A stretch of DNA of 64,000 nucleotides, from positions 379,562,175-379,626,174 of the forward strand of contig CM022302.1 in the NCBI GenBank assembly GCA_011799875.1. Reading direction: 5' to 3'. The stretch comes from Thinopyrum elongatum. Its lineage: Eukaryota; Streptophyta; Magnoliopsida; Poales; Poaceae. The notes under the pieces are model-generated. The model was given only the letters and a program-made list of their open reading frames with translations. It made no database searches and was not told where the DNA came from. Positions 1-13,798 of this stretch are shown here, piece by piece (the stretch's first letter is position 1; each line of letters opens with the position of its first letter). A program made the position numbers and the translations under genes.

Positions 1-3000
1 TCTAGCTCGCACGAACAGAAACCTCGACAAACAATCAATCATGGCATCACCTGCAATCTGGCATGACACGCCAGGTCAGTACATTGAATGTACTTGCAAG
101 CTCACAACAACCAAAAGCATCAAGGCAAAACAACAACATAGCATTAACAGGTTAAGTTATCAACAACTACTAGGATGTGGAAATAAAAACTAAGCATGAT
201 ATGGCACTACTAGAATTACTGTTGAACCACCATCTCAAGAACCATCTCACTCTTGGCTATCCGGCCAAGCAATATGTCACCTCGATCACCTCGTGATCAA
301 TACCTCCACATGATCACCGCGTGACCACATCACAAACTGAATGATCATCCTCAAGATCATCCCAACATCATCATCGGCATCCTGCCAAACTGTTACAGCT
401 CAAATATATAAGTCAACTAATAAGTCATTCCGTCATGTGAGTGTTGATCGACCGGTGTGACCTAGTACAAACTGTGCCCATGACCGAGGACGCGGCTATC
501 GATAGATTAAACACACTCTGCAGAGGTTAGCACACTGTACCCACATCACAGAACCCATGGCCTCGTCCTCCCATTCGGGTGGACCAACGGCATTCCGACA
601 AAACCAGTCTACTACAATGACACTCTCCCGGCCACTCCGACCAACTCCCCGTTGGGCTCAGTCATGGGTGGCCCCGATGCCACTCTGGACATCCAACGGG
701 CACCTTCGTGGCAAAACAAAAATGGTCCCAAACGGGGATAAAGGGCCCTACACACTACGGGCACACAAGGCTTATGGCCACCTACCTGATCAGGGTAGCG
801 CATGCGCATAACCTTCCCTCGTTGGAGGTACCGGCGAGAGGCATGACAATAGACCGCATTAGGGCCTTCCCATAAAGGCAAATGTGGTTGGACTGGAAAA
901 GCCCGGTTCGGTAGCACCTGATCAACGAAATGACGGAATTTGTCCCCAAAATATATCTGCGATAACTGATACTCCGATATCATCTATCAACCTGTGATCC
1001 AAGTCATAGCAATATCCAACAAATAATCCAGAGAATAATATAGTCACCTCATAATAAACCCCAAGGGTAGCATACTACTAAGATCATGCTTAATCCAAAG
1101 ACTATGATGCTACTAATCCAATAACAATATCAAGATATTAACCTAAGATCCATATGATAGGATCAATTCCAAAATAATACTCCAAAGCATAATATCAGAT
1201 ACCAGCATGATGAAAATAATATAAGCCACTAATAATCCAATGGCCACATGTCATCCACCATCTGCAAGCATTAGTCCTAGTAATCCAAACAACATCATGG
1301 CAATAGCAAGATCAAAACAACTCCAAGAAATGCCATGAACAAATCATACATAGCTAATGCAATATTTTAAATAAGTTCAGGCAAATAAACCATGATATTG
1401 CATTGCAGTCATGCAATGGAGGGTGTGGCTTGCCTGGGAGGGATGAATTCACTGGTAGGAAGTGCGAGAAGCTCGCGGAAAGAATCATCGGAAAACGTTC
1501 TCTCTTGGAGGGGGCTGAATAAGGGCAAGGGCATAATGGTCATTTTTAGAATGTTATCACATGGTGAAAATGATACCATCGGAACGGGCTTGACGAGACG
1601 AAGAAGAGGGCTGTGGAATCACCTCATTTGGAGTAGGGAGTGAAAAGATATGATTGTTTTTCTGCCAGGGACCCATCTATAATAAAATCCTTACAAACAG
1701 GCCCTCAGCTGAAAAAACAGAACGCGCCTTACTGAAAGTACGCTTTCCAGAAAGGAAAACGCCTTCTGGCCCGAAGAAGAAGTAGAATACGCCTTCGGGA
1801 AGGGGAGACGTATTCAGGCGAATACGCCTCCAGTTATCCACGCTGGCAGGGCGGGGCCGGGCCTTGTGCCGCTGCCAGGTGGGTCCCACCTCTTCCTCTC
1901 TCCTCCCCCTCCTTCTTCCTCCTCCTTCCCTGCTCCTCCATGATAGAGAGCAGCAGAGGCTGCGGCCTCGCCGGCGCTGGCGACGGGAGGCCACGGTAGG
2001 CTAGGGCGCCGACGAGGATGGATGTGCTGTTCCATCCCGCGTCTGAGGATGGCCGCGCCGGCCTCGGGAGCTGTCGGAGTTGGACGCGCCCCTAGCTCGG
2101 GCGGGAGGGGCGACGGTGAGCTTGAGGCCATGGTTCTGGTCGCTCCAGATGCCGGCCGACGTGCAGGAGATCTCCGGTGGTATGGATGTGGGTGCCTGGT
2201 GGTGGAATGAGGGGGAGGCGAGCTCGGCATTGCTCGAATTTGAGCAGGCCGAGGCGGCGGCCGTGGTTGCGATGGAGGGCGAGAAGTGGCTTCGGCGATG
2301 GATTGAGGAGTCGGGAGTGTGCAGAGGAGCTGCCTGTAAGCTTGAGAGGGAGCGGGAGTGCTCGGGGCGGCTTAAATAGCCGAGGGGAGGGGTGCCGCGC
2401 TGGCTGCCGCCGTGGACGTGTGGCCAGAGCTGCGAACGCATGGGCTCACAGGCGAGCTCGGGCGGTTGAGGCGATGGGAGAGAGCAGTGGGCAGACGCCT
2501 GTGACACCAGGGATGAGAGAGCACAGGCGGAGCAAGGAAGAAGAAGACGCGCTGAAGAACAGAGGCGGTCGGCCACTGTGCTCCCGCGGGCGCGTGGCGG
2601 CTAGCGCCGGCCAGGAGGTTTTTGGAGGGAGGGAGGGGTCCAGTGAGCTACGTGGGAGGAGGAGGGAGCTAGAAGACACGGAGGGCGCGAGAGAACGGGC
2701 AAAGGAGAGGGGCCCGAAGCAAAACGACGTTCTGGACGCGACCACAGCGAGCAGAGCACGCGCACAGGCAAGATCCAACGCGGTCACCACGCAACATGGC
2801 ACAGAGAGGACAGGAGGGGCGGGCAAACCTTGTCTGGTGTCAAGTCCTTGCTCCCCAAGGTAGCACAGAAGTGAAAGATCTAGAGAAGGAGCCAAGGCGA
2901 GATGTGAGGCTTCGATGCAAGTTTGCTGTAGCAAACTTGATCAGGTCACTGTGGTCCACAGAGAGATGCTAAGGGCCAAATATGATGTCTGGGAGGTTTA

Positions 3001-3748
3001 GCATAGGAAGGACTATGATCTTGGGTGTTTTGGAAGGAAATGGACCAAAATTAAACATAGCTGCTTTGTAACTGCAAATTTGGTCCAAAAAAGGGATTTG
3101 GAAAGGGCACTCACATGGAGTGTTGAAATGGGCTGAAATTTGGTAAGGCCTGATGATTTGGACATATAAAGATGCTGTAAAAGTTTCATACCAATTGGAC
3201 TTGTCAAAATGATACTTCCTTCACAGACATCCTCTCTGTCCAGAAACTTGAGATAATATTGGAGAGAAATTGGCTTGATGAAATGATCCCAAATTTGGTG
3301 GAGAGAAGTTTATGGCTAGGAGAATGCTTTCGTAATTTTTCAGCAATAATGAAGCAATATAAAATATACTTGCTTCACATCCTAAAAATATTGATAGAAG
3401 CAACGATTTGATGTTGCGCTCACATAGATGATTGGATGAGGCTAAAAATTGGTGGAGAGTCATGATATGAGCACATTAAGGAGTGTGAAAATTTTCAACT
3501 CATTTGGGTACTCCTAGCTAGTACTTCCTTCAACAGGGCTTCTGTCTGACAGAAACTTTGAAAAATCACTGAAGAAGGTTCACTAGGAAAATGGAGCTAA
3601 ATTTTGTCATGAGGCAATGATTTGGATGTAAGAGCATGCCCAAAAAGTTTATGAGCAATCAAGAAAAGATAGGTGGCACTTCCTTCATAGAAGGCCACTC
3701 TGGACAGAAATGAAGAAATAAATATTGAGGAATTATTTTTGGGCTAGG
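1..3748 (-). repeat. Element B, first partial LTR copy
   Basis: This is long-terminal-repeat sequence of a Gypsy family (coding direction minus) whose right end elsewhere in the window reads GGGTGTTACA. Bases from about 755 to 3748 are repeated at about 8208-11208 with roughly 95% identity by eye. It holds a GC-rich block (about 1830-2830) that yields many overlapping frames on both strands but no recognisable protein, then an AT-rich block (2850-3748). Gypsy element C interrupts it at 3748/3749. The LTR start is not in the window, so its full length is unknown. Confidence 0.7.
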
Positions 3749-6700
3749 TGTGACGACCCCGGCTTAATTGTGCACTAATCATACACGCAAATGCGCACGA
3801 TCAAGCCTAAGGACTCACTTGAAGATATCACAACACAACTCTAAAACATAAAATAAAGTCATACAAGCTTAATATTACAAGCCAGGGCCTCGAGGGCTCG
3901 AATACATAGCTCGATGGCATACAAGCGTCAGCGGAAGCATTAGATATCTGAGTACAGATATATTACATAGAGAGAATTAGGCCTTCACAGAGGCGGGGTA
4001 AAATAAAATACTACGATCGAAAGGCGTAGGCCTCCTGCCCTGGACCCTCCGATCCTACTCCTGGTCGTCAGTCGGCTCCTCATAGAAGTAGTACTCGCCA
4101 GGCGGGTAGTAGTACTGGTCGTCGGCTGGGGCGTCTGGCTCAGGGGCTCCGTCGTCTGGTGGCATCAAATGGAATATGGGGGAAAAAGAAAATAAAGCAA
4201 ACGTGAGTACTCATCCGAAGTACTCAGCAAGCAAGGATCTACACTACATATGCAACATTGTCAAAGGAATGGCTGTATATGTGGACTGGGCTGCAGAAAT
4301 GCCAGAATAGAGGGGGAAAGCCTAGTCCTATCGAAGACTAGCATCTTCAACAATCTTCGACAGTCTTGCAGCATCAGGAAAGAGCAGATGAACAATAATG
4401 TAAAGTAGTAGTAGTAGTAGTATCATCAACCTCGACCTGAGATCCTTTCTCGACTCCCTGCGAGAAAGCAATCCCAGAGCCGTACTATCCAATTCTCACC
4501 ACATGTTCTAGTTGTACCGATCGGTATACAACTCCGAGTGTCCGTTACCGTAGGACAGGCTATCGATAGAAGTTTCTTCCCTGTAGGGGTGCACCAACTT
4601 ACCCACCACGCTCGCTTAACTCCGGCCGGACACACTTTTCTGGGTCATGCCCGGCCTCGGCTAAGCAACACGCCGCAACCCGACCAAATACCTAACAGAG
4701 AGGTCAGCACGCCGGACTAACCTATGCCCCCAGGGGTCTTGGGCCATCGCCCCGAGAACTCCTGCACGTTACGTGCACCGCCGGTGAGCAGACCTAGCAA
4801 CCCCTTATACAAGCGCGGTTGCGTTCCCAGTCCAACCCAGCGTGTGCCGCATCAGTCGCTGACGTCCATTAAGCTCCGGCTGAAGTATACGACGCAGAAC
4901 GCCCATACTATGCCCACGTGATGGTTAGTGCTATCGGGCCAGAGGCCCCTCGGATCAAATATCCAAACCGTAGTGGATTAGGAGCGCGCGGAAACGAGCA
5001 GAGACTCACGATCGATGTGACCCCGTCGCCCCGTCTCGAGGACTTGCGGCAAGGGCTAGGAATGTCCGGCCACGCCTCGTAGTTATCTCGCGGGCACCAT
5101 CCAGGTCAACCCGACTCCACATCACTTCGCAATAAGCTCGCGCGGGTACCCCTCAGGGCCGACCCGTCTTTAGTATCGTGGTTCATAGTCAAGTCATAAT
5201 ATCCAAGGTAACTGTGTGTCTGACACCGAAGGGAACCATGAGGAATCACCCTCGATGGAGTTCCCGCTCGATGTTATCATCAAGGAGAACGAAGGAGGAA
5301 TCACCCTCGAGGTCCACACTTGAGAGGTTGCGCGACGATGTCGTTATCGGGGGTGGTGTAGGAGGAATCACCCTCGCTTACCACGACCGAGTAACTAACC
5401 TACAAGGTTAACATCAGAAGTGCTAACGAGGTATCACCCTCGGCACTCGACGGTAACCCAGCAGTGTCGGCAACTAAGGGGTAGTGATGTGCGGTGCCAG
5501 GGTCTGGTCTTCAATCCCGATGATCGGGTCTTCTGATATCCAGCAGGGCAGTCGGGATCAAGTGGAGGTCTCTGTCGTGTCTCTACCCAGCCTATACTAA
5601 GCAGTCTAGGATAACCAGTAAGGTAACAAAGCAGGGTACAATAATCAGGCTATGCAGCAGATATAGGGAAACAGTAGCAGTAGCAGTTCTAATGCAAGCA
5701 TAAGAGAGAAGGGAATAGGCGATATAGGCATGCTCAAAATGGGGGTGCTTGCCTGTTTGCTCGGGGGCAAGGGCAAGGTCTTCAGTAGTATCGTCGGGGA
5801 CGTAGTCGTACTCCTGTGCGGCGTCTGCCTCGGGAGCTACGTCAACGTCGGGGTCTACCGAGAGAGAAGAGGGGGAATAAACAGGTAAACATAATGCAAA
5901 CAAATGCAATACGGTGCGTGTGATGCTATGATGCAGTGCAGGGTTGCCTAATTATGCATCTAAGTCATTTTAGTTATTTTTAGAATTATTCTGGGATTTA
6001 ATATCCGACGTGTGTGCACTATTCATCTACCGGATTCGGCTCCGGAGTTACGAGTTCTTCTACGTAGGGGGTTCCGATGGAGAAACGGACGGCACGATCA
6101 GACTCGTCTCGTCGTTCTGAGCAACTTTCATGTTTTAACTTTTTCGATCCGAGCTACGGTTTAAAAGTTATTAATTTTTAAAGTTTATTTGAATTTCTGG
6201 AGTTATTTTATTTATCAGAAAATGAATTATGACGTCAGCATGACGCGCTGCTGACGTTAGCAAGTCAACAGTCGGCTGACTAAGTCAAATATGACATGTG
6301 GGTCCAGTGGGACCCACATGTCAGCCTCTGTTTAGGCTAATCAGTGGATTAATTTAATTACCAAGGTTAATTAGGGGAGTGGGCCCCACATGTCAGTGGC
6401 TCATTTAATTTTCTAAATAGGTTTTATTTATAAAAACGTTTTTATTAACTAACATTTGCGGTGGGGCCCGCGTGTCAGTGACACGGGACCGCCACGTCAG
6501 CGCGTTGACTGAAGTCAACGCGGTCAAAAGGGCACTGAGGGCCCACGGGTCAGTGACTCAGGGCTGGGCCCAGGTATGCCACGTCGGCCGGCCGGCGTTT
6601 AAACGCCGGCGGGCGCGAGAATGCGGCGGAGGGCTCGGGCGAGCGGCGGGTTTCGGCCACAGAGGGCCAAAATGAGCGCGGGGCGGCTCGTTCGAATGCG

Positions 6701-7988
6701 GAGGACACGCCGCATCCAACCGTGGCGACGGCGCGGTCGGTAACAACCGGAATGAGCGACGGCGAGCGGCGGAGCGGTCGCCGGAGCTCGGGCTCCATCG
6801 GGTTCGGCGCTAGCGGCTACGGGGAGAGAAGTGGACGTCACTGGCGACACCTACGCGTCGCCCTGAGCTCGATGACGAGCTCAGAGAGCCATGACAATGA
6901 CAGAAACGGCGACGGCGAGCCCCACGGCGGAGCTGCGCTCGGGCACTATTGGCGACGGCGGCTAGAGCTCAGGAACGAGCTCAGGGAGGAGAGAGGGGAA
7001 GCAGAGGTGCTCATGTAGTGGCACACGATGGCCGGTGCGAGGTTTAGTAGCCGCAGAGGGTCGGGGACGCCGGAGATCGCCGGAGATGCCGAAGACGAGG
7101 AGGAGCTCGATCCACCGCCTTCGCTGCACCCCAGCTCGAACGGAGGACACCAGGCGATGGAGAGGAGCGGGGCGGAGCTCGCTGGCTGGTCGGCTTGACG
7201 AAGGGTGGCCGGTGGCCGTGGCAACGTCGAGAACGCGGCGGCGACGGCGCTCGGTGACCGGATCTGGGAGGGAGCGAGGGCGGAGCGAGCGAGGGAGAGA
7301 GAGAGGAAGTGAGCGAGGGGTCCAGGGGAGATGCACGGGCCTCGCCCTTATCTCCTCGCGGCTGTCGGTGGCGTCGGTGCCGTCGCCGTGTCGCCGCCCG
7401 GCTGGCGCGCGCGCGCGCGACCAGGGCGCGGCCGACACGGGGAGGAGGGAGGAGAAGCTGGGCCAGTTGGGCCGCGACTCGGGGCACTGTGCACTAAGGC
7501 CCAGTGCACAGTGTCCCGCTTTTGTTTTTCTGTTTTAGCTTCTCCATTTTCTTTTATCCTTTTCTGTTTCAAAATGTTTAGGGCACTTGTGCACTTTTGA
7601 AAAATGTGGGAGTTGGCCCAAATATTGCAATGCAATATTAGCTCTCACCAAAAAGTGGTTTGGACAGTTTTGGAAGCCATTTGATTTAGTAATGATTTTA
7701 AATGAATTTAATATTGCTGTTTTGGGTGCTGTTTCATCTTGTTTGAGTCACTTGCCCAACTCCAATTATTTTGATGTTGATTTTAGAAATGTTCCTGGAT
7801 TATTTGCCATTTAATGAACATTTTCGCAACAGTGTTTGATCAATTTTATAATTCACCTTTGAATTTGAGTTGATTTTCAGATGTGGATTTGAATTGGATT
7901 ATTAACCCATATGACATGGCACTGCAAATGATCATGACTTGGCAGTTTTAACAGAGTGTCACAGAGCTTATTACAAGGGGGTGTTACA
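3749..7988 (-). repeat. LTR of element C (3' LTR in coding direction)
   Basis: The TG...CA-bounded LTR reads TGTGACG...GTGTTACA on the plus strand. It contains a four-copy array of a 15-bp motif (5240-5442), a GC-rich core (about 6450-7500) and an AT-rich end. It is the longest of the four LTRs of this family in the window (4240, 3180, 3844 and 3806 bp). Confidence 0.88.
5240..5442. repeat. Spaced 15-bp motif array, four copies
   Basis: The motif GAGG(A/T)ATCACCCTCG occurs at 5240-5254, 5295-5309, 5362-5376 and 5428-5442, at intervals of 55, 67 and 66 bp. The outer bases are self-complementary (CGAGGGT / ACCCTCG). The E LTRs carry three copies at the same spacing. Confidence 0.85.
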
Positions 7989-8204
7989 AGTTCTCCTCCT
8001 CTAAAAGAAATTCTCGTCCCGAGAATTTAGGAGGTAGAAGGAAAAAGTCCGGGATATTCTTCCCGAAGATGATCCTCGCGTTCCCAAGTGGCTTCATCTT
8101 CAGTGTGATTCGACCATTGCACTTTTAGGAACTTGGTCGTCTTCTGACGAGTACGACGCTCAGCTTCGTCGAGGATGCGGATCGGATGCTCCTTATAGGA
8201 AAGA
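7989..8204 (-). pseudogene. Integrase C-terminal chromodomain fragment of element C
   Basis: On the minus strand this encodes the last part of a chromodomain-type Gypsy polyprotein. Recognisable words are YPIRILDEAERRTRQ-like, FLKVQWSNHTEDEATWERE and EEYPGLF, close to the same end in element E (HPIRILDEAERR here against YPIRILDQAERR there). The polypurine tract AGTTCTCCTCCTC (plus-strand reading, 7989-8001) abuts the LTR. The upstream part is lost at the junction near 8204, beyond which the reading frame runs into unrelated LTR sequence. Confidence 0.82.
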
Positions 8205-11200
8205 TACACACTACGGGCACACAAGGCTTATGGCCGCCTACCTGATCAGGGTAGCGCACGCACATAATCTTCCCTCGTTGGAGGTACCGGCGAGAGGCAT
8301 GACAATAGACCGCATTAGGGCCTTCCCATAAAGGCAAATGTGGTTGCACTGGAAAAGCCCAGTTCGGTGGCACCTGACCAACGAAATGACGGAATTTGTC
8401 CCCAAAATATATCTGCGATAACTGATACTCCGATATCATCTGTCAACCTGTGATCCAAGTCATAGCAATATCCAACAAATAATCCAGAGAATAATATAGT
8501 CACCTCATAATAAACCCCAAGGGTAGCATACTACTGAGATCATGCAGAATCCAAAGACTATGATGCTACTAATGCAATAACAATATCAAGATATTAACCG
8601 AAGATCCATATGATAGCATCAATTCCAAAATAATACTCCAAAGCATAATATCAGATACCAGCATGACGAAAATAATATAAGCCACTAATAATCCAATGGC
8701 CACATGTCATCCACCATCTGCAAGCATTAGTCCTAGTAATCCAAACAACATCATGGCAATAGCAAGATCAAAACAACTCCAATAAATGCCATGAACAAAT
8801 CATACACAGCTAATGCAATATTTGAAATAAGTTCAGGTAAATAAACAATGATATTGCATTGCAGTCATGCAAATGGAGGGTGTGGCTTGCCTGGAAGGGA
8901 TGGATTCACCGGGAGGAAGTGCGAGAAGCTCGCGGAAAGAATCGCCGAAAAACGGTCTCTCTCGGAGGGGGACTGAATAAGGGCAAGGGTATAATGGTCA
9001 TTTTTAGAATTTTTCACATGGTGAAAATGATACCATCGGAACGGGCTCGACGAGACGAAGAAGTGGGCTTTGGAATCACCTCATTTGGAGTAGGGAGTGA
9101 AAAGATATGATTGCTTTTCTGCGAGGGACCCATCTGTAATGAAATCCTTACAAACAGGCCCTCAGCTGGAAAAACAGAACGCGCCTTACTGAAAGTACGC
9201 TTTCCAGAAAGGAAAACGCGTTCTGGCCCGAAGAAGAAGTAGAATATGCCTTCGGGAAGGGGAGACGTATTCAGGCGAATACGCCTCCACTTATCCACGC
9301 TGGCAGGGCGGGGCCGGGCCTTATGCCGCTGCCAGGTGGGTCCCACCTCTTCCTCTCTCCTCCCGCTCCTTCTTCCTCCTCCTTCCCTGCTCCTCCACGA
9401 TAGAGAGCAGCAGAGGCTGCGGCCTCGCCGGTGCCGACGACGGGAGGCCACGGCAGGCTAGGGCGCCGACGGGGATGGATGCGCCGTTCCATCCCGCGCC
9501 CGAGGGTGGCCGCGCCGGCCTCGGGAACTGTCGAAGTTGGATGCGCCCCTGGCTTGGGCGGGAGGCGGTCACGGCGAGCTTGAGGCCGCGGTTCTGGTCG
9601 CTCCAGATGCCGGCCGACGTGCAGGAGATCTCCGGTGGTATGGATGTGGGTGCCTGGTGGTGGAATGAGGGGGAGGCGAGCTCGGCATTGCTCGAATTTG
9701 AGCAGGCCGAGGCGGCGGCCATGGTTGCGATGGAGGGCAGGAAGTGGCTCCGGCGATGGATAGTGGAGTCGGGAGTGTGCGGAGGAGCTGCCCGTGAGCT
9801 CGAGAGGGGGCAGGAGTGCTCGGGGCGGCTAAAATAGCAGAGGAAAGGGGGTGCCGCGCTGGCTGCCGCCGCGGACGCGTGGCCGGAGCCGCGGATGCAT
9901 GGGCTCGCAGGCGAGCTCGGGCAGTTGAGGCGAAGGGAGAGAGCAGTGGGCAGAAGCCCATGACACCAGGGACGAGCGAGCACAGGCAGAGCAGGGAAGA
10001 AGAAGACGCGGTGAAGAACAGAGGCGGTCGGCCACTGTGCTCCCGCCGGCGCACGGTGGCTAGCGCCGGCGAGGAGGTTTCTGGTGGAAGGGAGGGGTCC
10101 AGTGAGCTACGTGGGAGGAGGAGGGAGCTAGAAAACATGGAGGGCGCGAGAGAACGGGCAGAGGAGAGGGGCCCGAAGCAAAACGACGTTCTGGACGCGA
10201 CCAAAGCGAGCAGAGCGCGCGCACATGCAAGATCCAACACGGTCACCACGTGACATGGCACGGAGAGAACAGGAGGGGCTGCCAAACCTTGTCTGGTGTC
10301 AAGTCCTTGCTCCCCAAGGTATCCCAGAAGTGAAAGATCTAGAGAAGGAGCCAAGTCAAGATGTGAGGCTTCCATGCAAGTTTGTTGTAGCAAACTTGAT
10401 TAGGTCACCGTGATCCACAGAGAGATGCTAAGGGCCAAATATGATGTCTGGGAGGTTTATCATAGGAAGGACTATGATACTAGGGGTTTTGGAAGGAAAT
10501 TGACCAAAATTAAACATAGCTGCTTTGTAACTGCAAATTTGGTCCAGAAAAGGGATTTGGAAGGGGCACTCACATGGAGTGTTGAAATGGACTGTAATTT
10601 GGTAAGGCCTGATGATTTGGACATATAAAGATTCTGTAAAAGTTTCATACCAATTGGACTTGCCAAAATGGTACTTACTTCACAGACATCCTCTCTGTCC
10701 AGAAACTTGAGATAATATTGGAGAGAAATTAGCTTGATGAAATGATCCCAAGTTTGGTGGAGAGAAGTTTTATGGCTAGGAGAATGCTCTAGTAAATTTT
10801 CAGAAACAATGAAGCAATATAAAATATACTTGCTTCACATCCTGAAAATATTGACAGAAGCAAAGATTTGATGTTGTTCTCACATAGATGATTGGATGAG
10901 GCTGAAAATTGGTTGAGAGTCATGATATGAGAACATTAAGGAGTGTGCAAAATTTCAGCTCATTTGGGTACTCCTAGCTAGTACTTCCTTCAACAGGGCT
11001 TCTGTCTGACAGAAACTTTGAAAAATCACTGAGGAAGGTTCACTAGCCAAATGGAGCTGAATTCCATCATGAGGCAATGATTTGGATGTAAGAGCATGCC
11101 CAAAAAAGTTGGGAGCAATCAAGAAAATATAGGTGACACTTCCTTAACAGAAGGCCACTCTAGACAGAAATGAAGAAATAAATATTGAGGAATTATTTTT

Positions 11201-11555
11201 GGGCTAGGAAAGGAAAGTTTGGACATATTTGGGGCATATATGATCCAAATAATTTATGGAAATTATTTGGGAATTTTGGGAGTGACAGAAATATAGGTTG
11301 CTTCACAACCTAGGGCAAATAAGACTATTCCTTTAATAGAAAAAGGAATATTCCCTAGAAAAGAATTTTTGGGTTGGGCTAGAATGGAAAATGGCATGAC
11401 CTTGGGAAAATTTTGAGAATGATGAGCCACTTGTAAGAAGAAGTGATGATGATCTCCCAAGTTGCAAGTCCACAGAACCACTCCAAAAAGAAAATCAGAG
11501 CAAAAACCAAATAAATTAAAAAGAAAAAGAAAGGGCCAAAAACCAGGGTGTTACA
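8205..11555 (-). repeat. Element B, second partial LTR copy with its right end
   Basis: It repeats about 755-3748 and then continues past the point where C inserted in the first copy (GGGCTAGG at 11201-11208) to the LTR terminus GGGTGTTACA at 11555. The base after the terminus begins CTTGT (11556-11560), which is the expected target site inside the LTR of element A (matching 62607-62611). The left counterpart of that TSD is outside the window. The GC-rich part (about 9290-10260) gives overlapping frames on both strands without recognisable domains. Confidence 0.72.
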
Positions 11556-12072
11556 CTTGTGTGATGCATGATTACAAGTATAAACTATATGAGGAAGCAC
11601 TATGATGGTGATGGTGGCTATGGAGATTGAAATGGTGGCGGCTAGGGTTTGTGGGTGAAAATGATGATGAAGGTGCTCTGGCTGCTGATGTCGCTCTCCC
11701 CGTGCTCGTTCTGTTGACATTTCGATGGGGTCCCCTTTATAAAAGTTGTACAGGTGGACGATCTGCCTCAGTTTCCATGCTGAACAGGCGCTCATAAGGT
11801 GCGCGCGTGCGTATGGAACGCCGTCTTTTGTGTTGTTTTCGCACAGACGTCTCTTGTTGATTCCTTCTTCTTCCATTGTCCTTCCTTTCCATTCCCACAC
11901 GTGATTTCTTCCCTTTTTTAGCCCATTTCCTATGGAAACACATCAAAGAGAGGATTTGTGGAATCCTTTGCATTCATTAGTCATTAGTGGTAATGTCAGA
12001 GCGAATATCTCTTTTTAAATGAAATGTCTTGGTTTAAACAAAGGTGAATGAGTGTAAAAATATCACTCATCA
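11556..12072 (-). repeat. Remaining part of the left (3') LTR of element A
   Basis: It aligns over its full 517 bases with 62607-63123 and ends in TCACTCATCA. A CTTTATAAAAG box (11735-11745) is conserved in the right LTR (62786-62796) and could serve as the TATA box on the minus strand. The left part of this LTR is separated by the insertion of element B. Confidence 0.85.
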
Positions 12073-13237
12073 ACTCCCCCAAGCTTAAACTTGATCGTCC
12101 TCGAGCAACATAAAGAGAAATCCGAATCATAAGGAACTCAGTTGTTTAAACCGAAATAACGAGAAGCTTTTGGTTCACTTACGATCGATGCGCCTAGACC
12201 GCCCTCCGCTTCTTGACTTGAAAACTTAGCATAGCTATAGTGGTGGCATGGTTATAGTGCAATTGTTAGTGAAGCAAAGATAATCAACACAAAGTTCTTA
12301 ATCTACTAGATAAAATAACTTTGCAACACTCTATTCTATTTATTCTAGACAACATTTGCTTGTCGGGAATGCACGGAAGAGTTTTCTTTTGATAGAGCCG
12401 TAAAAATATATGTTAGGGAGTGAAAAGCATGTAAAAAAATATGATGCTCTAGTGCTCATAAGCGCACCCACAATTATTTCCTCCTCGAGGCTCTTAAGCA
12501 CCTTGTTTCAATCATTATTTGCTGGATCTTTGGTCATCACGTGAAGGGATTATGCCAAATAAGTGATCATGCATAGAGTTTCACTATGGCTTAATGTTTG
12601 GGAAATATAGATCTTTGGTATATGCCTCTTTCGAGCCCTTTTGAACAATCCCCTTTATTTACCACATACACGCCCATTCAAGAGAAAGCCGAATAATATG
12701 CATTTGTAGTGTTGCCACTACGTACGGTAACGAACTCATAGCCAAAATCCGAGCTATCACTCTTGGTGGATCATTCATTGGCTAGCGGAGTCCTCAGCAT
12801 AACATCAGGAAAGGTGACGAGGCCACATTTACACACGTACACGTGCATAGAGTAGTCAGGCCGTAGCACCAACGAGAAGCTGAAGCACCATGTAAGAGAT
12901 ACAACACAGATTTTTGGCATAATCTCGTTCACCCTTCAACTAAGTTCCTCTAGACAATTTAATCCACAAGTGCTATCAAGTCTATTAAAATTAACAACAT
13001 GGGGTTGAGCATTTCAAACATCATTTCTACTACAAATTTTCTCAACTCCCAAGTCTTTGAGGACTTTCTCTTGTGCATGGGTATTCTTAGTTAAGATCAT
13101 TTCATTTAAAAACAGTACACCGGCAAGTCTTGGTTGTCTAAACTAAACACAACAAAGGCTACAAAATTACTTCAGCTACTAGAACAAAACATTTGTCTTA
13201 ATTATCAAGACTTACTCCCATCTGCACATATCACACA

Positions 13238-13282
<45 letters not shown>

Positions 13283-13798
13283 ATCTACTCTAAGTATTTC
13301 AAGTGCAAAAGATGGGAGCCATAGGACATACCTTCACGGTTGCGAATTTACACACTTCTCTTACATACCCTTGCATTCCTCATTGTCCAACGTAGATCAA
13401 CTCCTCTAAAAACAAAATGCAAACGAACTCCAAGGAGCAAGATCAAGAACAAGAGCAAAGCAAATTTTATTCTATTTGTTCGGTTTTTCGGTTTCTGAAG
13501 ACTAACTTGCAAATGAAAATCACAAAGGAAAAAACAAATAAAAGCAAAGTGTTGGAACAAACCAACATGAGTGTTTTGAAGCCCCACGAGCTTAAGTACA
13601 ACCTCATTACAATTTATTCAAATAATAACGCCACATCTTGATGTAGAAGTGGCGATGACCTACCCCAAGCTTAAGCTTTTGCAAGCCCAAATCGGCGAAA
13701 TCATTGTGGCGGTTAGTCAGGAGCCTATCCTTGGCTCCAGTTGGAGAAGTTCATGTTCATATAGGCAGACGTGCCACGAAGAGGCTCGGTGAGGTTGC
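12073..13798 (-). other. 3' untranslated internal region of element A, with polypurine tract
   Basis: The sequence next to the LTR (12073-12086) reads AAGCTTGGGGGAGT on the minus strand, a polypurine tract typical of plant Gypsy elements adjoining the 3' LTR. The rest is AT-rich with no convincing coding signal. A triplet microsatellite lies at 13237-13282. Confidence 0.72.
13237..13282. repeat. (TAC)n microsatellite
   Basis: About 15 uninterrupted copies of TAC/ACT, followed by a short degenerate tail. Confidence 0.95.

Larger units (their letters stand above)
3749..8204 (-). mobile_element. Element C: truncated long-LTR chromodomain Gypsy
   Basis: It starts with TGTGACG directly after CTAGG (3744-3748). 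The CTAGG is also present at the uninterrupted site in the other copy of element B (11204-11208). A 4240-bp LTR (3749-7988) ends in GGTGTTACA, followed by a polypurine tract read on the minus strand and by the 3' end of integrase. After about 8204 the sequence switches without a second LTR to element B sequence, so the 5' LTR and most of the coding region are deleted. It belongs to the same family as E and G. Confidence 0.82.

Noticed and set aside
1814..2863. Possible genes in the GC-rich block of element B
   Set aside because: Frames overlap in all phases, differ between the two copies of B, and lie within an LTR.
6472..7600. Several overlapping open frames on both strands
   Set aside because: They follow high GC (few stop codons) in the LTR core of element C, are Arg/Ala/Pro/Gly-rich, and have no domain or conservation with the other LTR cores.
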